A DNA stretch of 64,000 bases from Tangfeifania diversioriginum (GCA_945873105.1 CAMCBW010000008.1:1-64000); one strand, 5' to 3'. Shown: positions 43,221 to 52,926, numbered from the stretch's first letter. Program-made: numbers and translations. Notes: a model not told the origin generated them from the sequence alone.

Positions 43221-44726
43221 TTATTCAACGTTAATGACCACCCTTTTGTAATCATGCATCACGGCAATCGGGCTATTGTCTGAAACATCAAGTATTAAAT
43301 GGATCTGCTTCCTCTCAGCACCTTTGGGAACTGTAAACGAAATAGCAGGCTTATCACTGTTATTTAATTGACAAATACCATGGTAGGTGCCTGCTTCAGG
43401 ATAGATCCACCAAAAGAAAGAAATACGCTGGTTTTTATCCGGATCATACGAGGCGGAGGCATCCAGTTTGATCTTTTGTCCTGGCTTTGCCTGAACGAAC
43501 ATGATACCCTTCTCTTTGCTTTGATCAATGACCGCCACAGGATTGTGATTGGCCAATTCAAATGGTTGAACACACCAGTCCATGCGGGCTTTAAAATCAT
43601 CAAACTGGTGCTTTCTCCACCTCATCAATGGAGCAAAAATGTCGTCGTATTCCTTTTTTGACAAGGGATCAGTCCATTTGTCAATGGTATCTGCATATAG
43701 GCTAAACCTTTCGTAGCTCCGTTCTTTTTCCGCAATTGTTTTGTGCCTTGACCAGACCGTATCTTTTTTCAAAGAGGTATAGCGTCCGCTCCATCCACCC
43801 CATCCCGGATGCAACAGGTCCGATAAGCCTTTGGAGATAAGCCCTAACCAAGGTGCAGTACCGCCTCCCTCCAAAAATTCGAATTTGTTTTTTAAAATCC
43901 GGTCGGGATACAAAGCCCCAAGGGCTCCATGCCCGGACTGGATGTTCTCCTTTGCCCAGTCCCGCTGTCCTTCGTTACTGTATGGATAGGGTTGCCAGGT
44001 ATAGGGACCTGGATCCTTGCTTATCTTTTCACCCGGTCCGGCATAGGCATAGGTTTGGTAATTGCTTCTGATCCAGTGTATTTTGGGATATTTGCTTACG
44101 ATCCATGCACCGGCATCGTCCTGCGAACCATTTTCATACACTACCAGTTTTTTTACAAAGGCTTCTGTTTCAGTTTTAGTGTGGGATTTTTCAAAATCGA
44201 TTATCGCCTGTGCAAGTGTGTTTGAACCTGCATTTACCACGATGTAAACCGGACGGGGATCATTCCTTGTAACTGCTTTTATGATCAGATCTGAACCGGG
44301 GCTCGATTTCCCCTCTCCTGTAGCCGCCATCCCATAATCTTTCTGACCTGAACTGATAATGCTTTTTAAATAGTCCGGAGTCGGCCAGTGGTTGGCATGT
44401 TTGAGGAGATTGTGATACACTTTTGTGTAACCGGCCAAAAGGGTGTCGAACAATTCGGGGTGCAGGGTACTTTTGTATGCGTTGACTTCCCTGTAACTTG
44501 AATTTAAGAATATCCCGGATACCGCGATAAGTCCCTCCAGATCAAATTCATTGCCATACATCAGCAAGTGCACCATCTGCTGCTCTTCATCCCGTTCATT
44601 GCCCATATCGGCTAGGATGATCAAACGGTGCCTTAACCCGGAAGGGTTACTACTGTTACTGGCTTTGGTAAATTGACAAGAATGGAAAAGTATCAATCCC
44701 AAGAGAATTTGTAAAAGTTTATTCAT
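43221..44726 (-). CDS. DUF1593 (nucleoside-hydrolase-like) lipoprotein
   Basis: The product is 501 residues. LILFHSCQF near residue 17 is a lipobox, so it is probably a lipoprotein. The N-terminal domain (RLIILADMGNERDEEQQMVH, EFDLEGLIAVSG, PRPVYIVVNAGSNTLAQA, GSQDDAGAWIVSKYPKIHW) fits the DUF1593 family, which shares the nucleoside-hydrolase fold. The C-terminal part is an Ig-like beta-sandwich (KLDASASYDPDKNQRISFFWW). The nucleoside-hydrolase D-x-D-x-x-x-D-D ion site is altered here to ADMGNERDEE. It may be a glycoside hydrolase or a glycan-binding protein; no activity is assigned. Confidence 0.75.
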   Translation of the reverse strand: MNKLLQILLGLILFHSCQFTKASNSSNPSGLRHRLIILADMGNERDEEQQMVHLLMYGNEFDLEGLIAVSGIFLNSSYREVNAYKSTLHPELFDTLLAGYTKVYHNLLKHANHWPTPDYLKSIISSGQKDYGMAATGEGKSSPGSDLIIKAVTRNDPRPVYIVVNAGSNTLAQAIIDFEKSHTKTETEAFVKKLVVYENGSQDDAGAWIVSKYPKIHWIRSNYQTYAYAGPGEKISKDPGPYTWQPYPYSNEGQRDWAKENIQSGHGALGALYPDRILKNKFEFLEGGGTAPWLGLISKGLSDLLHPGWGGWSGRYTSLKKDTVWSRHKTIAEKERSYERFSLYADTIDKWTDPLSKKEYDDIFAPLMRWRKHQFDDFKARMDWCVQPFELANHNPVAVIDQSKEKGIMFVQAKPGQKIKLDASASYDPDKNQRISFFWWIYPEAGTYHGICQLNNSDKPAISFTVPKGAERKQIHLILDVSDNSPIAVMHDYKRVVINVE

Positions 44727-44774
44727 GCTCCAAACTGAAAAATTGCAACATTCATGATATGCTTTTTAATGCTG

Positions 44775-46988
44775 TTAGTGGTTATTCAATGGTTTGGATG
44801 TTTTTGCTATCTCCACATCATTTTTGACTTCCTCCAGCAAATTTGCCCACGAAAACCTGGCAAGAGGTCTTGCGTTGCCACTGTTCACGTACCGCTTGTT
44901 TAAATGTACCAATGATATATCGTCGATGTATTTTCCGGTAATTTTTACGACCTGCTCCCAGTATCCCAATGCAGCTTCAAGATATTTGATGCTTTCTTCC
45001 TGTTTTCGGGGATTTCCAGATGTCCTGAATTCCTGTAACGCGGTACCACCCTTTAATTTCTCACCAAAGTAGAGACTGAGATAGCTCCATGTCCTGATGT
45101 CATCCATTTCGTGGAGCAATGTTGGATTTGTACTTTCAATTTTCCGAAGGATTTCAAGAGCCTTTTCACCGTTTTGTTTGAGTTCTGCTGCCAGTCGCAA
45201 TGGTGTTTTTTTGGATGAGCCATTGTATTTTCCCGATACATAATTCTTAATGGACACCATATTTGTATCAAGAGTAACAGTGCCAATAATTTCGTTGACC
45301 GATATGAATGGTGAGACGCTGTCGTACAGGCACTTGAGTCCGGATGGAGCATTGGACAGAAAGCCTTCCGAATAGAGGGTGAAATCCCAGGAAGCTGCAT
45401 AGAAAGAGGCCAGCATCAGTGGCATCTTGTCTGCAAGTTTGTGCGCCTCAATTAGTTTATTCCCTGAAGTAATGCCATATTTTTGGTTGAAGCTGTTGGC
45501 GAAGAGGTCATCCTTTGTTTCCGGACTGTACATCAGCCTTCCCCAAACCTGGTAAAAGAGCCATTGTTTTTCGAAGGCATAGTTCCAGGTAAGGTAGGAG
45601 CCTGGTTTTGTGATGTACTCTTTGGCTGGTATATAGGCTTCTGAACCAATTAAATAGCCACCGACATAATCTTGTGAGTTTCGTTTGATTACCTCCCTGA
45701 CAAAATCAGGTTCTCCCCAGCGGAGCACGAAGAAATCCTCGTTGCGCATGGTGTAGACCATTTTGTAATTCTTTGGGGTCGGTTCCCAGAGTGATTTTGA
45801 CCTGGATCCTCCATGGATGTACATCAGGTCGGGCGTTGCATGACTGTGCGACCAGTTAAATTTCACATCCATGTAAACGGTCCCAAGTCTGGCAGCATTT
45901 TCCTCTACTGCTTTCCTGGTAAGTTCGGGAGCCGGATGTGTGTGTGCCCGTATAATGAATTCGACCGGCCGACCGGCATTTTTTATCTCATCGAAATAGG
46001 TGTCAACGATCCAGTTTTGCCAGACCTGTTCAGCGACACCCTCCATTCGCTCGTTCTGGCTGGCACCAAGGCCGGTAAGTTCGGGATATTCGGCAAGGAG
46101 CTGCCGGATGCTTTCCTGTGTATATTTCTGAATGACTGGAGAATAGTCCCCTTTCCCGATAAAATTCTTGCCAGGATATTCATCCAGACAGTATTCTGCC
46201 AACTTGTATTTTCTGGCGAATGCATCCGAGACCATGATGTTCCAGTTAAAAACATAAGTCTTGATGCCCCGCTCTGCGGCCATTTTGAACAGCCCATGCC
46301 AAAATTTTTGCCACACTTCCAGCTCCGTTTCCGTATAAGGACAGGCATCGGGAAAATTCTTAGCCCTAATCATGTAGGAAAATGGGTGCAAATTCCATAA
46401 AGACAATGCGTTGAATCGATTTTCCGCCATCATATCCAGGAATTTCTCCCAGTATTTGAGATCCTTTATCGTCGCTTCATGAAGCTGAAGGCTCTCATCT
46501 GTCCGGTAGGAATTCCAGGGAAGGTTGAATTTTATTCCCCGGAAGGTTAGTTTGGGCTGGATGGTCTTTTCGTTGATGGTTGCAATATTTTGACCCATTT
46601 GCAATTGTTCTGCAACCTCCATGATGCCATACATGGCCCCGGTCTGGTCGGTTGAAAGAATGGCCAATTTGTTGCCGGGAAGTTTTTTCAACATGAATCC
46701 TTCGGGTCGGAGCTGTGAAAATTCAGTTGCCAGCTTAAGTTTTTCGATATGTTCCCTGGAGGTTAAGATGAGAATATCTGCTGCCTCAGGTGTGCTTTCC
46801 CGGCTAATTTTGAGCTGTAGTTTCAGTTTCTCCATACCAAAACATTGCTGCGGACTTTCTGACAGGTAGAATACCTTTGTGACGGGCGATAGCGACATGC
46901 CCAGGCTGCTGGCATACAGCTGATTGCTGAACAACATCAGGAGTAGCCGAAAAAGTATTTTGCCGAAAGAGCCTGTTTTCCTCTTCAT
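44775..46988 (-). CDS. Alpha-glucuronidase-like secreted glycoside hydrolase
   Basis: The product is 737 residues with a signal peptide ending near NQLYAS. An N-terminal zincin-like domain (AADILILTSREHIEK, NKLAILSTDQTGAMYGIME) of the GH20/GH67 type precedes a TIM barrel starting near KLTFRGIKFNLPWNSYRTDE. GLGASQNERME holds a plausible acid/base or metal Glu. A C-terminal helical region follows. It is like GH67/GH115-type proteins but lacks any family motif that I can identify with confidence. Its ATG overlaps the preceding DUF4380 gene (46985-46988), so the pair is translationally coupled. An enzyme that removes glucuronate residues would fit the locus. Confidence 0.68.
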   Translation of the reverse strand: MKRKTGSFGKILFRLLLMLFSNQLYASSLGMSLSPVTKVFYLSESPQQCFGMEKLKLQLKISRESTPEAADILILTSREHIEKLKLATEFSQLRPEGFMLKKLPGNKLAILSTDQTGAMYGIMEVAEQLQMGQNIATINEKTIQPKLTFRGIKFNLPWNSYRTDESLQLHEATIKDLKYWEKFLDMMAENRFNALSLWNLHPFSYMIRAKNFPDACPYTETELEVWQKFWHGLFKMAAERGIKTYVFNWNIMVSDAFARKYKLAEYCLDEYPGKNFIGKGDYSPVIQKYTQESIRQLLAEYPELTGLGASQNERMEGVAEQVWQNWIVDTYFDEIKNAGRPVEFIIRAHTHPAPELTRKAVEENAARLGTVYMDVKFNWSHSHATPDLMYIHGGSRSKSLWEPTPKNYKMVYTMRNEDFFVLRWGEPDFVREVIKRNSQDYVGGYLIGSEAYIPAKEYITKPGSYLTWNYAFEKQWLFYQVWGRLMYSPETKDDLFANSFNQKYGITSGNKLIEAHKLADKMPLMLASFYAASWDFTLYSEGFLSNAPSGLKCLYDSVSPFISVNEIIGTVTLDTNMVSIKNYVSGKYNGSSKKTPLRLAAELKQNGEKALEILRKIESTNPTLLHEMDDIRTWSYLSLYFGEKLKGGTALQEFRTSGNPRKQEESIKYLEAALGYWEQVVKITGKYIDDISLVHLNKRYVNSGNARPLARFSWANLLEEVKNDVEIAKTSKPLNNH

Positions 46989-48004
46989 TGGTCAGAATTT
47001 GGGGATCTAAGTTTATTGATTCTTGTCAACAACTCCTTCAGGTTGACATTTTTGTCTGCAGGATATAGGCAATCAAAAAGATACCAGTATTCGGTAAATG
47101 CCGACGATTTCCCGGGAGCAATGGTCTCCATCGGGCCAATGGGCTCGATTTCGCAATATTGCGGTTTGTAGTACACACAGGCAGTGCTGGCAGCCATCTC
47201 ACCATAAATGCGTGAAGAATAGACCGGATATTTCTTGATGAAAAGCTGGTTGTCCAAAGTGAGGTAGGCCAACCACCCCGTTTCGGTGTCGGTAATGATT
47301 TTGGGTTGGGAGGGGGGAGCCAAGATCTCCAGAATACCCTCCCGGATACGAATACTCTCTTCGCTTTCGGGCATAAAATTCATGATGTTGCCTGGTCCGT
47401 ATAGGATGTATTTCCTGGGATACCTGCTTTTGGGATTGAGCGGGGAGAGCGAAATACCACTGCCTTTTACAAAAGTACGGCTCCAATGGCAATAGTTTTT
47501 GGCTGAGTTGCTTATATTTTTGATTACCTGGGTGAATTCGAGCTGGCTGCCGGATTTGGCAAGCTTGAATTTGCGGATCAGCTGGACTCCCGTTGCGCTG
47601 TCTTTCTGACTGATCATCTCTGCCTCACGATCACCGGTAACTTTGGCACTCCACTTACCGAGGTAAAGCAGTGGATGTGCCGGAACGGTTTTCTCGGGTC
47701 CGAAATCACACCTTCCTCCGGATGGATGGAGGTTTTTGCCTTCGTAAATCAATCCATCCTGTGTATCATCAACGTACAGCACATTCTTGCCTTTCAGTTC
47801 ATAGGCCAGTACCCTGCCTCCCAGGTTGGGTTCCAATACCACCCGCACCGAATCGTTTGACAATTCGATGCACCCGGGATATTGCCTTTCGGTAAGTAGC
47901 CTGGTTCCCCGAAACTGGGCCATAGCCTGGTTCATCAGAAGCATCAGGGCAACCATTGTTGCAAGGCGAAAATATTTTGGGTGGATGGACAGAAGTATCT
48001 TCAT
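46985..48004 (-). CDS. DUF4380 (aldose-epimerase-like) secreted protein
   Basis: The product is 339 residues with a signal peptide ending near NQAMAQ. LSNDSVRVVLEPNLGGRVLA and PSGGRCDFGPEKTVP resemble the DUF4380 family, a galactose-mutarotase-like beta-supersandwich. QLEFTQVIKNISNSAKNYCH, SRTFVKGSGISLSPLNPKSR and the final segments continue the sandwich. Aldose epimerases keep catalytic His and Glu residues; I see His in NYCHWSR and Glu near EIEPIGP. The protein may act as a mutarotase or lectin for the sugar released by its coupled partner at 44775-46988. This link is inferred only from overlap. Confidence 0.7.
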   Translation of the reverse strand: MKILLSIHPKYFRLATMVALMLLMNQAMAQFRGTRLLTERQYPGCIELSNDSVRVVLEPNLGGRVLAYELKGKNVLYVDDTQDGLIYEGKNLHPSGGRCDFGPEKTVPAHPLLYLGKWSAKVTGDREAEMISQKDSATGVQLIRKFKLAKSGSQLEFTQVIKNISNSAKNYCHWSRTFVKGSGISLSPLNPKSRYPRKYILYGPGNIMNFMPESEESIRIREGILEILAPPSQPKIITDTETGWLAYLTLDNQLFIKKYPVYSSRIYGEMAASTACVYYKPQYCEIEPIGPMETIAPGKSSAFTEYWYLFDCLYPADKNVNLKELLTRINKLRSPNSDQ

Positions 48005-48013
48005 TTTCAGCTG

Positions 48014-48901
48014 CTATTGACGTTGTTGGATGAATTCCTGAATAGTTGGTTTTCCTGTTAAGTAACCCAGAGCTGCAAGAAATAGATCAGCCTGAAAAAC
48101 AGTCTCTCCAAAATAGTGGCTGCCTTCTTTGCTGCTGTCACGGTAGTTGAAAAACCCATGTTTTTGATCCTCATACAAAAAAAGGTCGCAACGGCAGCCT
48201 GCCTCTTCCATTTTTTGTTTGTAGCGCTGAGCCGTCTCAACAGGAATCAAATCATCTTTGGTACCCAAAAATGCGATGGTTGGCGGGGTTCCTTTTTTGA
48301 TGTTGTGCATGGGGGAGATTTCAAGGTATCGATCCCCAAATCTGTCGCTTCCGTACCCGGAAGGTCCGTTGTCGAAAACCGGATTAAACAGGACGAGCGC
48401 ATTGGGTTTGCAGCTGATGGTCAGGTCGTCTTTGCTATCGTTGAGACCCGGAACTGTTGCGGTTGCAGCGGCAAGGTGCCCACCCGCTGAACCTCCGGAG
48501 GCTGTTATTTTTGAGGTGTCAATCTGCAATACCGCTGCATGCTGGCGCAGGTATCTGATAGCCGATTTTGCATCAGCCACTGCATCAAAAGGGGTGGTCT
48601 GGTGACGGCTTTTTACCCGGTAATCGGCCAATACTGCAATCATTCCACGTGAGGCAAAATAGTTGGCATGTAGTTCGAATTGCGAGACCTTGCCTGAGTT
48701 CCATCCCCCTCCGAAGAAAAAAACGATGACCGGATAATTTCTTTTGTTGCTGAAACTTTCCGGATTTTTTACATAAAGTTTTAAAGCGAGGGTGTCGATC
48801 TGCTTGTAGGTATAGGTCCGAAATCCCGGTAAGGGTTGGGATAGAACCTGAAGGCTTATCAGTAAAAAAACAGTGGCTATTGTAAATCTCAGTCTTCTCA
48901 T
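48014..48901 (-). CDS. Secreted alpha/beta-hydrolase esterase, second copy
   Basis: The product is 295 residues with a signal peptide ending near LQVLSQ. The oxyanion motif is FFFGGGWNSG, the nucleophile elbow ASGGSAGGHLA has Ser at about 140, and EDQKHGFFNY supplies the His. It is similar in layout to 10207-11037. The oxyanion motif uses GGGW where the other has HGGGF. Family relatives are feruloyl, acetyl and other acyl esterases. It is 9 bases upstream of the DUF4380 gene, so these four genes (43221-48901) are probably one functional unit. Confidence 0.8.
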   Translation of the reverse strand: MRRLRFTIATVFLLISLQVLSQPLPGFRTYTYKQIDTLALKLYVKNPESFSNKRNYPVIVFFFGGGWNSGKVSQFELHANYFASRGMIAVLADYRVKSRHQTTPFDAVADAKSAIRYLRQHAAVLQIDTSKITASGGSAGGHLAAATATVPGLNDSKDDLTISCKPNALVLFNPVFDNGPSGYGSDRFGDRYLEISPMHNIKKGTPPTIAFLGTKDDLIPVETAQRYKQKMEEAGCRCDLFLYEDQKHGFFNYRDSSKEGSHYFGETVFQADLFLAALGYLTGKPTIQEFIQQRQ

Positions 48902-48926
48902 AGTTGTGATTGTCTACTTAGATTAT

Positions 48927-49613
48927 TTAGCTCTTTTTTGGTAGTTTATATTCTATCACGACATTGAATAGCGGTGTATCCTTGCTTAAATTCTTTACCA
49001 CATGCACCATGGGTTCAGCAAACCTGACCGTATTGGGAACCTGGATTCCTCCTCCGGGTGATCCGTCTGGCTTGGTCCGCGGGTCGGTAAGTTGCACATT
49101 GTTAAGGCGTACCACCACCCGCTGGGCGTGACTGTGGAGTTCACGGGTATCTCCGGGGGCAAGTCGTTCCTCAAAAACCCTGATCTGGTTATCTTCGTAC
49201 ACGATGGTGTTTTTTAAGGGTTCAATCCATTCATCCGGTGATTTAAGCGGCGGATGATTTGTCTTAAAGGCAACTTCAAAATAGGCTCCCACCGGAGTTT
49301 TGTAAGACTCTCCGATGAGGAAGGCGGCTACATTGCCCCGGTTCAAACGAATCTTTCCCTTGCTGCTTTCAATGGTAATCTGCTCAAGTGCGACAATGAC
49401 ACGAGTTCCAAAGCCGGAAGTCTTTGCGTTGGAGCAAGCAGTCGAATTAGCCATAATTTTCACAAATTCATTTTCCAGCGCGACGGAGTCAGCAGAAATT
49501 GCCATGCTTTCCGGATGATTCCCAATCATTTTTTGCCCGGCGAAGGGCCCCATGGAAAATGATGACACAGTGAAAAATGAAGAAATTAAAATAAGAAAGA
49601 ATAATTTTTTCAT
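48927..49613 (-). CDS. Secreted cupin-like protein
   Basis: The product is 228 residues with a signal peptide ending near SSFSM. The body has AFLIGESYKTPVGAYFEVAF, ERLAPGDTRELHSHAQRVVV and PLFNVVIEYKLP. GDTRELHSHAQR is the cupin HxH core and the preceding Glu supplies another ligand. It differs from the KdgF-like cupin at 62453-62827 because it is exported and longer. Possible roles are sugar binding, isomerisation or ring opening of an unsaturated uronate outside the cytoplasm. I cannot assign one. It lies between a sulfatase gene and an esterase gene in the same direction. Confidence 0.62.
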   Translation of the reverse strand: MKKLFFLILISSFFTVSSFSMGPFAGQKMIGNHPESMAISADSVALENEFVKIMANSTACSNAKTSGFGTRVIVALEQITIESSKGKIRLNRGNVAAFLIGESYKTPVGAYFEVAFKTNHPPLKSPDEWIEPLKNTIVYEDNQIRVFEERLAPGDTRELHSHAQRVVVRLNNVQLTDPRTKPDGSPGGGIQVPNTVRFAEPMVHVVKNLSKDTPLFNVVIEYKLPKKS

Positions 49614-49630
49614 CCTAGGATCAATAAATT

Positions 49631-51088
49631 TTATTCCTCACTACTCTTTCCTTTGCCCTTCGTCCCTTTTCCCTCGTTCTCCTGTTTCCGAAGGTTTTCG
49701 ATAGTCCGGTCCTGGGCCAACGGAGTTAAGCCTCGCTTAGACAAGTTGGCCATCAGTTCCTTTTTCAAGATCGCTTTAGCTTCTTTGCAGGCCGGATCAT
49801 GGGCATAATTGATGGTTTCTCCGGGATTGGTTTGTAAATCTGTCAGAATTTCAGGATTTCCAGGCAATTCATAGATGGTATATTTATACCTTCCATCGGT
49901 TATTTGATAGCCATTGTAATCTTCAGTGACAATGTATTTCCGTTCCGGATTCTTTCCGGTACCTGTAAGCAAAGGCCTTAGCGATATGCCGGGCAATCCT
50001 TTCGGTACTGCGATTCCAACGAGATCACAAATGGTGGGGATAAAGTCCAATCCATTGCATACCAGTGTCGACTTGTCAACGAAATTGGATTTGATTCCTT
50101 CCCCGGAAAAGATCAATGGCACCCTTTGGCACTCTTCGAACAGGACATTTTTGAGTATCAGCCCATGGGATCCGTTCATATCTCCATGGTCTGAAGTGAA
50201 AACTAGGATGGTATTTTCTTCCAATCCGGCATTTTTCAAGGCAGCAAGCACACGCCCAATTTGGAAATCAACACTTTCGGTTAAACGGTGGTACATCCAG
50301 TTATAGAGATCCAGCTGATCATTGTTCCAGCTTCTTGGGAAAATATCCATGGAAACCATATCGGGATGTTCATCGTTAATGGGGGCAGAATTTGATGCCT
50401 TAGGCGGAATTTGTTTCCGGTAGGCTTCCGGAGATAGAGTCTTCTGAAAGGTAAGTAATCGTGCGGTTTCGCGTGTATTGGCTTCCGGCAGACCGGCAGG
50501 AAAGCGTTTGTCCATACCTGCTTTGTAGCAGATGTCGTGGGGATTCAGGAAGGATAAAAACAGCAAAAAGGGTTTGCTATTTTTATCCTTACCTATATCT
50601 GAAAGGATTTGTTCTGCATAAATGGCCGGACCGTCGTATGGATCTGTGTTGTTGATCTTAAAACCGTATTCAGATACATCTTTTGTCCCATAAAGATGCG
50701 TCTTCCCCGAATAAAGTGTTTCATAACCTGCCTTCCGAAAAATCACACCCAGCGCATCTTCAGCCACAATTGCCTGAACCCTGGCTTTATCATATGCCTG
50801 GGTGTTTTCTTTCACCCCAACTTCTGACGCGTAATGTCCGGTAAGCAGCGAAAACCGGGAAGGCATGCAGACAGGATTGACACAATAGGTTTTATCGAAC
50901 CGATAACCCTTGTTGGAAATCTTATCCATATTTGGCGTACTGAGCCATTTGTTTCCCATGCAGCTCATCATGTTGTACGACTGCTGGTCGGTCATGATAA
51001 AGAGCACATTGGGCTTCGTCTGAGCCATTATGGAGCTACCTCCTCCAATGATCAGAGCAAACAACACCAAAAACAACTTCTTGTTCAT
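49631..51088 (-). CDS. Sulfatase, family S1 (CMPSR)
   Basis: The product is 485 residues with a short signal peptide (LVLFALIIGGGSSIMAQ). KPNVLFIMTDQQSYNMMSC is the metal-binding entry. The formylglycine motif is PVCMPSRFSLLTGHYAS with Cys74. LFLSFLNPHDIC and LVFTSDHGDMNGSHGL complete the metal site. The C-terminus is Lys- and Glu-rich (KGTKGKGKSSEE). It probably removes a sulfate ester from an oligosaccharide, before or after lyase action. It lies 60 bases after a second sulfatase gene and only 17 bases before the cupin gene. Confidence 0.92.
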   Translation of the reverse strand: MNKKLFLVLFALIIGGGSSIMAQTKPNVLFIMTDQQSYNMMSCMGNKWLSTPNMDKISNKGYRFDKTYCVNPVCMPSRFSLLTGHYASEVGVKENTQAYDKARVQAIVAEDALGVIFRKAGYETLYSGKTHLYGTKDVSEYGFKINNTDPYDGPAIYAEQILSDIGKDKNSKPFLLFLSFLNPHDICYKAGMDKRFPAGLPEANTRETARLLTFQKTLSPEAYRKQIPPKASNSAPINDEHPDMVSMDIFPRSWNNDQLDLYNWMYHRLTESVDFQIGRVLAALKNAGLEENTILVFTSDHGDMNGSHGLILKNVLFEECQRVPLIFSGEGIKSNFVDKSTLVCNGLDFIPTICDLVGIAVPKGLPGISLRPLLTGTGKNPERKYIVTEDYNGYQITDGRYKYTIYELPGNPEILTDLQTNPGETINYAHDPACKEAKAILKKELMANLSKRGLTPLAQDRTIENLRKQENEGKGTKGKGKSSEE

Positions 51089-51148
51089 AGAATTTTATTC
51101 TGGTTATAATACACCTCTATTCCGGAAATATTTCTCAGGTTGTTGATG

Positions 51149-52741
51149 CTATTTCTTCTTGGCTTTGGCTTTAATGTTTGCCGCCTTTTTGGCCTCCGAT
51201 CCTACCAGGATCGGTTCTTTGAAATCTGCCAGTTTGCCGTATTCGGCGCAGCTTTTGTATTCACGTTGCATGCTTTCCGCAAAGAGTTTCTCCAGTTTGC
51301 CTTGCTCCTGAGCGTATTCAGCTTTGCCGATGACGCTTATTTTTTCCAGCGGATCTTTTTCGTAATCATACATCTCACTAGCCATGACAAATTTTTTGTC
51401 ATAGGGCATGTTGGTTCTGTAACTGTCCTTCATCCACTCGGTATAGCGGAACCTGTTGGTGCGTATGGAATAGCCCATAACTTTGGCTCCTTCGCGCGGA
51501 TACTGACTGAAGGCGTAATCACGCAATTGAACCTCAGGATTTTTAATCGCCGGTGCCAAACTGATGCCATCGAGATATTTTGGAACAGGAATCTTTGCCA
51601 GATCGCAAAGAGTTGGATATACATCCGTGAATTCACACAAAGTGACCGGTCTGATGCCAGGTTTGCCGCCTGGGACACTCATCATCAGGAAGGCATTGGT
51701 CGCCTCCTCGAAGTTGGTGTGTTTGTTCCATAGTCCATGGTCTCCCAAATGCCAGCCATGGTCTCCCCACAATACAATGATGGTATTTTCCCGGATTTTG
51801 AGTCGGTCTAGTTCCTTGAGCAGCTGGAGGATCTGGGCATCGGTGTAGGACATGGCTGCATAATAACCGTGCAACAACTCTTTTTGCTTGTCGGCAGGCA
51901 GGTGGTCGAGTTCCTTCTCCGAATAACTGTCAAACTGTGGGATATCGGTATAGCCTTTCAGCTCACCCGAAACATGGTAGGCAATATCCGGACTGTTGGC
52001 AGCTTTTTGCTGGAAAGGTGCAATCTCAAACTTATTTCGGTCATAAAGATCCCAGTATTTTTTGGGGGATACAAAAGGAAGATGAGGTTTCAGGAAGCCT
52101 ACGGCCAGGAAGAAGGGTTTGTCCCCTTTGCTCAGGCTATCCATTAGCTGAATGGCCATGCCGGTCATTTTACCATCGTGGTAGGTGTCATCCGGAACAT
52201 CCGCACATTCAGTAGCTTTCCCTTTCCCTTTTGGGTTGGTCGCATCAGAAAGTACATACGTTTTGCATTTGGGATCCCGGTAGGGGACACTCCAGGAGGG
52301 GGCATCGTGACCAGGACCTGTGCTGCCCATGTGGAAGATTTTACCCATGGCGGCTGTTTCGTAGCCCATTGATTTGAAGTATTGCGGCATGGTCACCACA
52401 TTGGGATTTACCTGCCTGAAATCGGTCACCAAATCCCAAATGCGGGTCTTGTCGGGGCGCATACCTGTCATGATGCTGGCCCGGGTGGCGGCGCAGATGG
52501 CTTGCTGGCAATAGCTCCTTGTGAAAATGACTCCTTCGTTGGCCAGACGGTCCATGCCCGGAGTTTTGGCCAGTTTGTCGCCATAGGCACCAGCATTGGG
52601 TTTAAGATCATCCACGGCGATAAACAAGATGTTTGGTTTGGAAGGTTTATCTTTTGGATTACCCGCCAGGGAAGGGAATGCGACCAAACTTGTCATGGCC
52701 ATTCCAATGGCTGTCCGGTACAATAGATGTGTGTAATTCAT
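51149..52741 (-). CDS. Sulfatase, iduronate-2-sulfatase-like with CAATR motif
   Basis: The product is 530 residues with a signal peptide ending near SLAGN. KPNILFIAVDDLKPNAGAYG starts the metal site. The maturation site is AICAATRASIMTGMRPDKTR with Cys83: it reads C-A-A-T-R, replacing the common Pro with Ala. AVGFLKPHLPFVSPK and IVLWGDHGWHLGDHG match iduronate-2-sulfatase-like S1 proteins. It is paralogous to 37931-39547. It is the first gene downstream of the PL6 at 52927-54357, with a 185-base gap containing the GATTGTCAATTATC motif. Confidence 0.92.
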   Translation of the reverse strand: MNYTHLLYRTAIGMAMTSLVAFPSLAGNPKDKPSKPNILFIAVDDLKPNAGAYGDKLAKTPGMDRLANEGVIFTRSYCQQAICAATRASIMTGMRPDKTRIWDLVTDFRQVNPNVVTMPQYFKSMGYETAAMGKIFHMGSTGPGHDAPSWSVPYRDPKCKTYVLSDATNPKGKGKATECADVPDDTYHDGKMTGMAIQLMDSLSKGDKPFFLAVGFLKPHLPFVSPKKYWDLYDRNKFEIAPFQQKAANSPDIAYHVSGELKGYTDIPQFDSYSEKELDHLPADKQKELLHGYYAAMSYTDAQILQLLKELDRLKIRENTIIVLWGDHGWHLGDHGLWNKHTNFEEATNAFLMMSVPGGKPGIRPVTLCEFTDVYPTLCDLAKIPVPKYLDGISLAPAIKNPEVQLRDYAFSQYPREGAKVMGYSIRTNRFRYTEWMKDSYRTNMPYDKKFVMASEMYDYEKDPLEKISVIGKAEYAQEQGKLEKLFAESMQREYKSCAEYGKLADFKEPILVGSEAKKAANIKAKAKKK

Positions 52742-52794
52742 GAACTGAGAGTTTAATTATTTGTGTTGGAAAGGTAGTAATATCGGCAGATATA

Positions 52795-52808
52795 GATTGT
52801 CAATTATC
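52795..52808 (-). promoter_or_regulatory. Shared GAT(T/A)-type upstream motif, copy 1
   Basis: GATTGTCAATTATC lies 54 bases upstream of the sulfatase ATG at 52741. It matches 60123-60136 upstream of SusC at 13 of 14 positions. It could be a regulator or sigma site; the short length means chance is possible. Confidence 0.3.
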
Positions 52809-52926
52809 CTTCAATTATTTGAAAAAACAGTTCAAAATAGCGTTTGAGTTGCGAATGCAGAGAAATCATTCAACTATTTCATGAAACAGCCAGGCCAAAA
52901 TTGAATTTGCCATCTAACCAATCAAG

